From Ahrensia sp. (GTDB lineage Bacteria > Pseudomonadota > Alphaproteobacteria > Rhizobiales > Rhizobiaceae), in assembly GCA_024639025.1 (NCBI GenBank), contig JAHEJF010000081.1, positions 1 through 6,808 of the forward strand: a stretch of DNA of 6,808 nt. The letters are read 5' to 3'. Positions within the stretch are counted from its first letter, which is position 1. The number at the start of each line of letters is the position of its first letter. Position numbers and translations under genes: made by a program. Below the pieces are notes generated by a model. The model searched no databases, was not told the DNA's origin, and was given only the letters and a program-made list of their open reading frames with translations. Below, in pieces: positions 1-5,363 of this stretch.

Positions 1-248
1 ATGTATGGCACGGCCTGGCAGAAGGCAACGTAGCCATGGCGCCATACGCCAACATGCCAGATGATGTTGCCGCCTTGGCTGCTGAAACCGAAGAAAAAAT
101 CCGGACTGGCGAATTGGAGCCTTTCACAGGGCCAATTACAAAGCAGGACGGCACGGCCTGGTTGGCCGATGGTGAAACCGCTGATATTGGAACGCTGCTG
201 GGCATGAACTTCTATGTCCAGGGTGTCGACGACCAACTTCCCCAATAA
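1..248 (+). CDS. BMP-family ABC transporter substrate-binding protein, C-terminal end (partial)
   Basis: The reading frame is open from base 3 to a TAA at 246-248 and enters from beyond the left edge, so only about 81 C-terminal residues are present. They read VWHGLAEGNVAMAPYANMP, then a helix rich in A and E, then GELEPFTGP, KQDGTAWLADGET and LLGMNFYVQGV near the end. This order (VW-G-LA-G, the FTGPI block, and LLGM-(N/D)-(F/W)-YV-GV at the extreme C-terminus) is typical of the Bmp/Med periplasmic binding lipoproteins, which deliver nucleosides or related ligands to an ABC importer. The signal peptide and ligand pocket lie outside the window, so the substrate cannot be inferred. An ATG at 36 is internal, because the homologous residues start before it. 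A strong terminator begins 21 bases after the stop, so any downstream transporter genes are not co-transcribed with it. Family assignment comes from recognising the C-terminal pattern. Confidence 0.85.
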   Translation, partial: VWHGLAEGNVAMAPYANMPDDVAALAAETEEKIRTGELEPFTGPITKQDGTAWLADGETADIGTLLGMNFYVQGVDDQLPQ

Positions 249-269
249 GTCAGGATTAGGTTCCAGACC

Positions 270-297
270 GGCGTCGCAGCAATGCGGCGCCTTTTTT
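270..297 (+). terminator. Rho-independent terminator of the BMP-family gene
   Basis: A 9-bp stem GGCGTCGCA / TGCGGCGCC, with one G-U wobble, closes a GCAA tetraloop and is followed directly by six T residues (292-297). It sits 21 bases after the stop codon of the substrate-binding protein gene. Stem, loop and T-tract are all textbook, so the call is firm. Confidence 0.93.
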
Positions 298-350
298 GTT
301 GAAACTTGCAGATATCTTTTGTGTGCCAGTTGGAGCGCTTCAGTCTTCAA

Positions 351-414
351 ATGAAACGCTGACCCGGATTTGGGCATTGAAAATATTGGATAAATCCGGG
401 TGCCGCGATTTCAT
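351..414. repeat. Long interrupted inverted repeat in the 298-430 intergenic region
   Basis: The inner arms ACCCGGATTT (362-371) and AAATCCGGGT (392-401) are a perfect 10-bp inverted repeat around a 20-base loop. The outer arms ATGAAACGC (351-359) and GCGATTTCAT (405-414) extend the pairing with one bulged T and a short internal loop. It lies 17 bases beyond the stop of the minus-strand GT87 gene. It may act as a transcription end or RNA-stabilising hairpin for that gene, but there is only a weak T-rich stretch on the minus-strand side and none on the plus side. The rest of 298-430 shows no reading frame or other signal. Confidence 0.6.
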
Positions 415-430
415 CAAATGCTGACAGCGT

Positions 431-1669
431 CTAATGGCTGTAACGCTCCATTTCGACGGTGCCCATTTCATGCATGGCTCGTCGCATCAGGATTGCAAAA
501 AACAAGAGCAGAAAGATCGACGCAATCGACATGCCCATCGCCATGAAAAGCAAGACAATGATCGGTGAAAGATAAACCAGGGCTAACACCGTTTTCTCGT
601 ACGGCAGAAAACCCTCTTTCAAGCCCAAGCGGCTGATCAAGGCGATCGCTGGTGCCAGAATGAAGAGATCGTAATTCAACCCGAATGGCGTGATGATCAA
701 GGCGCCACACAAAAGTACCGCTGACTTGACCTCGATTGACACATGATTGCGCGGCAACCATGCCACAATCACGAATATGGCGATGATCAGCGCAATCAGG
801 TAATGGACGGTGCTGGCCAAAATATCTGAAAGTCCGAACAAGCGCAGAGATGCGTAGGCAGAGATCATCTTTTCCCAGGCGACAATACCTTCGCGCATGG
901 TTTCGACCGCCAGGCCGCTTTGTGAAAGAAAGACTGACCAAATGTCAGCGCCGAAAACAACGACCGACAGCGCCATCAAAACCACCAGTGTCACGCCTGC
1001 AGAAATGATCGTGCGCCAATAGCCTCCAGCGAGCAGCGCAAATGGGATCAGGATGCCCAATTGCGGTTTGAAAGTCAGCAACCCAAACAGGATTCCTGCA
1101 ACAACCGGGCGCGTTGGCAACAAAAACAATCCGCCGGCGAACAATGCGGCACTCAGAAAAGCGTTTTGCCCATGCGACACGGTGAGAAATGCCGCTGGAA
1201 ATGCCACCGCCAGCAGCAGCGTTTCCAATTGCCTTTCGGTGATGCGCACCAGCACATAAGCCGCTGCTGAAAACGAAAGCAACATCCACGCCAACAGTGC
1301 GCCGTAATAGCTCAGCAGCCCCAACGGCATCATATAGGCCAGATAGTGTGGCGGATAGAAGAACGCATAATAGCTGGTGTGCGGGAACAGTGCTCTCTGA
1401 GCCGGTTCAAACAAGATAGGCTCGTAAGGCACATGCGACCGGCCAGCCAATGCTTCCCGCGCGGCGGTCCAGAAACTGATGAAGTCGGAACCAAAAGGCG
1501 AACCATTGGGTAGCAAGCCACCATTGGTTAAAAGCACAAAGCCGGACGAAACAACGGTCAAGACAAGAATGATCACCGGATAGGTGAGCACACGTTCCTT
1601 TTCCAGCCAGTCGCCATGCGCCATCTGGTCGAAAAACTCACCCATCATTCTGCCTTGTAATGCATCCAT
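431..1669 (-). CDS. Glycosyltransferase family 87 (DUF2029-type) polytopic membrane protein
   Basis: The 412-residue protein is very hydrophobic, with about ten predicted membrane spans. The first is near residues 31-48 and the last near 380-395, followed by a basic/polar tail. Features of the GT87 (GT-C fold) family are visible: SDFISFW at 61-67 in the first outer loop, with D62 in the place of the catalytic Asp; the YEP segment after AGRSHVP; FFYPPHYLAYMMPL at 103-116; HGQNAF at 166-171; TFKPQLG at 199-205; and TPFGLNYDLF at 327-336. Family members transfer sugars from polyprenyl-phosphate donors at the outer membrane leaflet, as mycobacterial PimE does with mannose. The acceptor here is unknown. 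Start: the ATG at 1669 is preferred. The frame extends to a TTG at 1678, and a further ATG pair at 1648/1645 has an AAGG just upstream, so the N-terminus is uncertain by about 10 residues. No glycan-pathway neighbour is present, so it looks like a stand-alone gene. Confidence 0.85.
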   Translation of the reverse strand: MDALQGRMMGEFFDQMAHGDWLEKERVLTYPVIILVLTVVSSGFVLLTNGGLLPNGSPFGSDFISFWTAAREALAGRSHVPYEPILFEPAQRALFPHTSYYAFFYPPHYLAYMMPLGLLSYYGALLAWMLLSFSAAAYVLVRITERQLETLLLAVAFPAAFLTVSHGQNAFLSAALFAGGLFLLPTRPVVAGILFGLLTFKPQLGILIPFALLAGGYWRTIISAGVTLVVLMALSVVVFGADIWSVFLSQSGLAVETMREGIVAWEKMISAYASLRLFGLSDILASTVHYLIALIIAIFVIVAWLPRNHVSIEVKSAVLLCGALIITPFGLNYDLFILAPAIALISRLGLKEGFLPYEKTVLALVYLSPIIVLLFMAMGMSIASIFLLLFFAILMRRAMHEMGTVEMERYSH

Positions 1670-1690
1670 CAAGGACAAGGTAGGTCAGAG

Positions 1691-1710
1691 TGTTTTACGG
1701 CCAGTAAACA
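1691..1710. promoter_or_regulatory. Dyad upstream of the GT87 gene (possible operator)
   Basis: A near-palindrome with arms TGTTTTAC and GTAAACA (one extra T in the left arm) around GGCC lies 22-41 bases upstream of the preferred GT87 ATG, between the stress-gene hairpin and that start. Position and symmetry would suit a regulator site or the leader of the GT87 transcript. I do not recognise a specific regulator, and a chance dyad is possible. Confidence 0.3.
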
Positions 1711-1736
1711 GAAGTCCCTTCGTGTCGAAATAATGG

Positions 1737-1763
1737 GACCAGTGGGATCATCACCCACTGATC
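1737..1763 (-). terminator. Probable terminator of the universal stress protein gene
   Basis: Read on the minus strand, GATCAGTGGG and CCCACTGGTC form a 10-bp stem with one G-U wobble around a 7-base loop. It starts 14 bases after the stress-gene stop codon. The following bases (CCATTATTT) are T-rich but are not a clean U-tract, so it may be a weak terminator or a 3'-end stabilising hairpin that lets some transcription continue into the GT87 gene. Confidence 0.6.
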
Positions 1764-1777
1764 ATCACGCATCTGGT

Positions 1778-2185
1778 CTATCGGATGACGTGCACCGGAC
1801 AATTGGCATGGCGCACAACGCGAGCTGCGGTAGAACCGAGCAGATAATCTTGCAAGCCAGGTCTGTGAGAGGCGATGATAATGCAATCAATGTCATATTT
1901 GTCGGCATATTCAACGATGGATCGACCTGAATGTCCGGTCATCACAACCGGCTTTACGTCTTTAACACCACCCAATTCGGCCACCAGCATCGTTTTGGCA
2001 TCGGAGGTCCGGTTCTTGAGTTGATCTTCAGGTAGATAGGTCGTCGCATAGGTTGGAATTGCTTCCAAGATGTGCAATGCGGTGATTTCCCCCCCATCAG
2101 CCAAGAGACGTCGGGCGACTTCAAAGGCGCCAGCCGTATCTCGATCATGTTCCAATGCGATAGGAACCAGAATGTTGCTGTACAT
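1778..2185 (-). CDS. Universal stress protein, UspF-like (single Usp domain)
   Basis: A 135-residue single-domain cytoplasmic UspA-superfamily protein, close to the usual length for the family. The first strand reads YSNILVPIA (residues 2-10), a middle strand is EITALHIL (33-40), and the closing nucleotide-binding region has IIIASHRPG (102-110), LLGS (115-118), AARVVRHANCPV and a terminal VIR. The ASHRPG...LLGS form, instead of the commoner G-x2-G-x9-GS loop, is that of the UspF/UspG subgroup; members of that subgroup bind ATP. Its physiological role is unknown beyond stress or low-energy survival. The ATG at 2185 is well supported: AAAGGAGAA lies at 2199-2191, with seven bases between AAGGAG and the ATG. 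A CRP/FNR-type site and a -10-like hexamer lie just upstream, so it probably has its own promoter although it follows the SRAP gene on the same strand. A hairpin follows the stop codon. Confidence 0.92.
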   Translation of the reverse strand: MYSNILVPIALEHDRDTAGAFEVARRLLADGGEITALHILEAIPTYATTYLPEDQLKNRTSDAKTMLVAELGGVKDVKPVVMTGHSGRSIVEYADKYDIDCIIIASHRPGLQDYLLGSTAARVVRHANCPVHVIR

Positions 2186-2190
2186 GATTG

Positions 2191-2199
2191 TTCTCCTTT
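2191..2199 (-). promoter_or_regulatory. Ribosome binding site of the universal stress protein gene
   Basis: AAAGGAGAA on the minus strand contains a near-complete Shine-Dalgarno core (AAGGAG) seven bases before the ATG at 2185. It fixes the start codon and is the strongest ribosome binding site in the window. Confidence 0.85.
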
Positions 2200-2208
2200 A
2201 TATAGCTG

Positions 2209-2250
2209 AATCTATTTCATAATTGTAGGGGATGCTTTGATCTAAATCAC
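2209..2250 (-). promoter_or_regulatory. CRP/FNR-family box with class II-spaced -10 element, upstream of the stress gene
   Basis: On the minus strand, GTGATTTAGATCAA (2250-2237) matches the FNR/FixK consensus TTGAT-N4-ATCAA at 9 of 10 fixed positions. Read one base wider, it also matches the CRP form TGTGA-N6-TCACA at 9 of 10. Exactly 22 bases further downstream lies TAGATT (2214-2209), a 4/6 match to TATAAT. That spacing places the box at about -41.5 from a start near 2202, the classical position for a class II activator. A second candidate hexamer, TACAAT (2227-2222), is closer to consensus but would put the box near -28, where it would more likely repress. The box overlaps the stop codon of the SRAP gene. 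Anaerobic or redox activation of the stress gene is an inference from box type and spacing; a CRP-like regulator is an equal alternative. Confidence 0.6.
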
Positions 2251-2915
2251 AAAGGTTCAACCAGTTTTTTGCCACTCGCGCTGCTGGAGTTGACGTCTCG
2301 ACCAACCCGGTAAGAGATTAATTCGTGATCCCGATTATCAACCAACAACTTGGTTGCATCATCGACAGCAGTATCAATATCCAGCCATTGACTAAAACAA
2401 GTCTGGCTCAAGATGATGGGCATCCGGTTGTGCAAATGTTTGATTTCCGGCACCGCCGGCGCAGTGAGAATTGTGCAACTGTGGATATCGAGCGCTTGGT
2501 TGTAGGCACTTAAACCTGCAAAGGCAAAAGGCTCGAAATCCGGCAGATGGATAAGGTGAGGATCCTTTTTGCCGTCCGCTTCGTTTTTGGTCCATTCAAA
2601 ATATCCATCTGCGGGAATGAGGCATCGCCCCCACTTATATGCATCACGAAAGGCCGGTTTTTTGTGCGCATCTTCCGACCGGGCGTTGAACATCGGCCAC
2701 TTGCTGGTCAGTTCCTTGGCCCAATGCGGTACCAACCACCACCTGCCTTCGTTCAGCCGACGTTCGCCTTTGTTTTCAGTAACATAAAGGACATCCTGCG
2801 TGGGCGCGATGTTGTAGCGAGGGGGGACATTCTTGCCCACATCTTCTGGACGGATGAGATTGTACATCTCATGGAGTTCCGCCCATGTAGTCTGCAATGT
2901 AAATCGTCCGCACAT
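2247..2915 (-). CDS. SRAP-domain DNA-protein crosslink protein (YedK/HMCES family, SOS response-associated peptidase)
   Basis: A 222-residue protein, the same length as E. coli YedK. The family forms a thiazolidine crosslink through Cys2 with abasic sites in single-stranded DNA, shielding them from breakage and error-prone bypass. All signature parts are present: MCGRFTL with Cys2 exposed after Met removal; PPRYNIAPTQ (31-40); RWWLVPHWAKE (58-68); FNARSE with N77 (76-81); CLIPADGYFEW with E107 (98-108); and LHNRMPIIL with H162 (161-169). C2, N77, E107 and H162 correspond to the catalytic or crosslinking set of the family. The start is fixed because Cys must be residue 2, even though only a weak AGG lies upstream. 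It diverges from the dehydrogenase gene across a 120-base region; I see no convincing LexA box there despite the historical 'SOS' name. The neighbouring stress gene has a separate promoter. Confidence 0.95.
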   Translation of the reverse strand: MCGRFTLQTTWAELHEMYNLIRPEDVGKNVPPRYNIAPTQDVLYVTENKGERRLNEGRWWLVPHWAKELTSKWPMFNARSEDAHKKPAFRDAYKWGRCLIPADGYFEWTKNEADGKKDPHLIHLPDFEPFAFAGLSAYNQALDIHSCTILTAPAVPEIKHLHNRMPIILSQTCFSQWLDIDTAVDDATKLLVDNRDHELISYRVGRDVNSSSASGKKLVEPL

Positions 2916-3035
2916 GGTGGTAGCCTAAGCCATTTTCCTTGCTGTCGCCACGATACAATGAGAGGCTTGGATACGGGTCAGAATTGAGCGCATTCGCGCA
3001 ACTTAATCAACATCATTCCATTTAAGGACACTACC
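2916..3035. other. Divergent intergenic region between SRAP and SDR genes
   Basis: These 120 bases must carry the 5' signals of both divergent genes. On the plus side, AAGGA (3024-3028) lies seven bases before the SDR start and is a good ribosome binding site. TACAAT (2954-2959) is a possible plus-strand -10, without a clear -35. On the minus side only a weak AGG precedes the SRAP start. A short GCGC-ATTC-GCGC dyad is present at 2988-2999. No operator that I recognise. Confidence 0.5.
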
Positions 3036-4013
3036 ATGGCAATCGAAGATCAAGTTCCAACACATTCGGGCTTTCATGCCAAATCCACCGGCGATGAAAT
3101 CGTAGCTGATATCGACTTGACCGGCAAAACAGCCATCGTGACCGGCGGTTATAGCGGCATCGGGCTTGAAACGGTCAGGTGCCTGGCAAAAAGAGGCGCA
3201 AGCGTCATCGTACCGGTGCGCTCACCGGACAAGGCAAAGGAAAATCTGGCTGATATTGAGGGAAATATCTCCACGGCACCGATGGATCTCGCCGATCTCA
3301 AATCCGTTCAAGAGTTTGGACAGTCCATGGGTTCATCGCTGAACCAACTGGATCTGTTGATCAATAATGCGGGCATCATGGCGTGCCCGGAAGCGCGGGT
3401 CGGACCGGGCTGGGAATCGCAATTTGGCGTCAATCACATGGGTCACTTCGCACTGACCAAGGCACTCATGCCGCTTTTGACCAAAACTGCCGGTGCCCGC
3501 GTTGTGGCCTTGTCATCCACAGCGCACAAGATCACGGATATTCTTTGGGATGACATTCAGTTTGAAACAGCCGAATACGACAAATGGAAAGCTTATGGCC
3601 AGGCGAAAACCGCCAATGCCCTGTTTGCCAATGGACTGTCTCGGCGGTTGAAAGATGCGGGTGGGCTGGCTTTTTCGGTCCATCCGGGCGGCATATTCAC
3701 GCCATTGCAAAGGCATCTGCCGCAAGAAGAAATGATCGCGATGGGATGGCTTGAAGAGAATGGCGAACCCTCCGAAATGGCCAAGCAAGGCTTCAAGACG
3801 CCGGAGCAGGGCGCTTCAACCACGCTTTGGGCGGCAACATCTGCCAAACTGGATGGGAAACCGGGGGTATATTGTGAAAATTGTGATATCGCTGCCCAAA
3901 CGGAAGAAGATAGCCCGACAGCACGCTTTTCCGGCGTCAATGCGCATGCCTGCAGCGATGATTCGGCTGAACGCCTGTGGAAAATCAGCGAAGATCTGCT
4001 GGATTCTGCTTAA
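3036..4013 (+). CDS. Short-chain dehydrogenase/reductase, retinol dehydrogenase-like, NAD(P)-dependent
   Basis: A 325-residue classical-type SDR in the size range of the retinol dehydrogenase/protochlorophyllide reductase-like branch. A ~28-residue N-terminal lead precedes the Rossmann fold. Visible motifs: TGGYSGIG (36-43), the cofactor loop; VPVRSPDKA (59-67), where R62 favours NADP(H); a D-L pair after the third strand (84-85); LLINNAGIM (107-115); GVNHMGHF with N133; VVALSSTAHK with the catalytic Ser at 160/161; YGQAK, giving Y187 and K191; and HPGGIFTPL (216-224). The full N-S-Y-K set is intact, so it should be an active oxidoreductase in the cytoplasm. The substrate cannot be told from sequence. 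The C-terminal GVYCENCDIA block (277-286) is, from memory, usual in this SDR subfamily. Start: ATG at 3036 with AAGGA seven bases upstream. It ends 13 bases from the stop codon of the convergent TadG-related gene, with no clear terminator between them. Confidence 0.9.
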   Translation: MAIEDQVPTHSGFHAKSTGDEIVADIDLTGKTAIVTGGYSGIGLETVRCLAKRGASVIVPVRSPDKAKENLADIEGNISTAPMDLADLKSVQEFGQSMGSSLNQLDLLINNAGIMACPEARVGPGWESQFGVNHMGHFALTKALMPLLTKTAGARVVALSSTAHKITDILWDDIQFETAEYDKWKAYGQAKTANALFANGLSRRLKDAGGLAFSVHPGGIFTPLQRHLPQEEMIAMGWLEENGEPSEMAKQGFKTPEQGASTTLWAATSAKLDGKPGVYCENCDIAAQTEEDSPTARFSGVNAHACSDDSAERLWKISEDLLDSA

Positions 4014-4026
4014 TCGGCAAAACGGG

Positions 4027-5325
4027 CTACTTCAACAAGCGAACTGTTGTGCTGCTGCTGGGACCACCAAGTCCCGCCGGTACGGGGACATCCGTTGCAC
4101 CGTAGTCTGTATTGAGCACAACATTGGGCTGGCGCCACATAGTCAGAGAGCGCGCAACTATAGCCGTGTACGCTGATTTGTCTGCAACAGGGCTGACCGT
4201 ATCGATAATGAAGTTTCCATTGGGCAGATATATGGTCCCAACCATCACAGAGGCATTATTGCTGAACAGGGAAAAATCGGCTTCCTTCGAACTACGGTCC
4301 TGGAAGAACATCAAACCTGCCAATGGGCCGGATTCAGGGGCCATGAGTTCCAATGCAGAACCGCTTTCCAGATTGAAATTCGCTCCATCCCCAGTGAAAT
4401 AGAACCCTACACCTTCTCCAAATGCGTCGGCATTTGCAGCAAGTCTAAGGGGGCCATCCTTGATGATGTACACACCAGGGCTGAAGATCACCCGCGTGTT
4501 TTTGATTGTGAGACCATTGCAATACACACCCGGCAACAATGTCACTACGGCACCCTTGCTTTGAACACTCAGATTGGTGTGATCACAAGCGGAAGGGACG
4601 AACGGTGCGGGCCTTGAAGCAAGGGGGTCTGCAATTTTTGGACAATTTGTAACGGGTTCCTTTGAGAAATTGCCTGAACCGCTGTTCACGCCACCAGCAG
4701 AGCAAGTCAGATCCGACGTAACCCTCGAATTGTGCACAGCATATATGCCATCATGCGCCACAGAGTTGGAATATATGGCGCATTTTGAAGCGGTGAGCAC
4801 AGCACTATCGTCAAGTTTCAGGGTTCTTGAACGTGTTTCATCCAATCCGATCACGCAGATATTGGTATCTCCCGAGGCCGTCGCCGTCGCGCTGACACTG
4901 ATTTGCGGGGATGGAAAAATTGAAGCCGCGAAATAGGGATAGTGATCCTGCTCGACGGTCACCGTGATCCGACGATTGGCTTCATCAGTGCTGGTCTTAA
5001 CCACGTGCGTGGCTGTTGACGAATTTGCAGCGGTATAATTGGAATCCACGACAGCATCGGCAATTGAATCGGCAATGGTCGATGTCCAGCCTTTAAGGGA
5101 CGCTTCACGCGCCGCCGCGACAGCTGCTGCGTCAGCAGCCGACTGCATGGCGTCTTTTTGCTGGTTATACGCGGTAAAGTCTATCGCGCCGGCTGCCAAA
5201 GCCAACAGCACAGGCGCAATCAATGCGAAATTGACGACAAATGTGCCTTTCACTTCGCATGCAAACCTGCTCAAACGTGTCCTAAACTTCCCTCTCAAAA
5301 GTGCTGCCCTGTCTTCTGGTTTCAA
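4027..5325 (-). CDS. TadG-related Flp pilus assembly-type protein with beta-rich C-terminal region
   Basis: A 432-residue protein with a short basic N-terminus, a single membrane anchor at about 27-49 (GTFVVNFALIAPVLLALAAGAIDF) and a following Ala-rich helix (residues 52-76). This is the TadE/TadG-like N-terminal domain used by Flp (Tad) pilus systems. The rest is Ser/Thr/Asn-rich, predicted largely beta, and presumably periplasmic or exported. It contains two PGVY motifs (265-268 and 283-286), a GFYFTGDGA segment (307-315), LAGLMFFQDR (335-344), VGTIYLPNG (362-370) and a NTDYGATDVPVP tail (405-416). From memory, this tail recurs in stand-alone alphaproteobacterial TadG-like proteins. Six cysteines lie after the anchor (157, 182, 208, 228, 247, 269), allowing disulfides. 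Start: no in-frame ATG lies before the anchor. The TTG at 5325 has AGGT six bases upstream and is used here; TTG codons at 5298 and 5274 are alternatives. It follows the REC-EAL gene by 38 bases on the same strand, probably as an operon. No other tad gene is in the window, and its exact role is unknown. Confidence 0.8.
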   Translation of the reverse strand: MKPEDRAALLRGKFRTRLSRFACEVKGTFVVNFALIAPVLLALAAGAIDFTAYNQQKDAMQSAADAAAVAAAREASLKGWTSTIADSIADAVVDSNYTAANSSTATHVVKTSTDEANRRITVTVEQDHYPYFAASIFPSPQISVSATATASGDTNICVIGLDETRSRTLKLDDSAVLTASKCAIYSNSVAHDGIYAVHNSRVTSDLTCSAGGVNSGSGNFSKEPVTNCPKIADPLASRPAPFVPSACDHTNLSVQSKGAVVTLLPGVYCNGLTIKNTRVIFSPGVYIIKDGPLRLAANADAFGEGVGFYFTGDGANFNLESGSALELMAPESGPLAGLMFFQDRSSKEADFSLFSNNASVMVGTIYLPNGNFIIDTVSPVADKSAYTAIVARSLTMWRQPNVVLNTDYGATDVPVPAGLGGPSSSTTVRLLK

Positions 5326-5363
5326 TTGTTGACCTGGTAAATGATCACTGTGAATTTGCCTCG

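Noticed and set aside
2942..2959. CTGT-N8 sequence resembling half of a LexA box near the SRAP gene
   Set aside because: The second half-site is absent, and alphaproteobacterial LexA normally uses a GTTC-N7-GTTC form, which I do not find here.
2547..2987. A 146-codon plus-strand open frame opposite the SRAP gene
   Set aside because: It is the complement of a gene whose every catalytic motif is intact; the translation shows no family features and it spans the SRAP start region.
2988..2999. GCGC-ATTC-GCGC dyad before the SDR gene
   Set aside because: Only four base pairs; expected by chance in sequence of this composition.
4032..4048. CAACA/TGTTG hairpin at the convergent SDR/TadG ends as a terminator
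   Set aside because: Five base pairs with no T-tract on the plus side, and it lies inside coding sequence of the opposite gene.
3751..4176. A 141-codon plus-strand open frame across the SDR/TadG convergent ends
   Set aside because: It overlaps the real SDR frame and the antisense of the TadG-related gene; the protein is basic, low in pattern and matches nothing I know.
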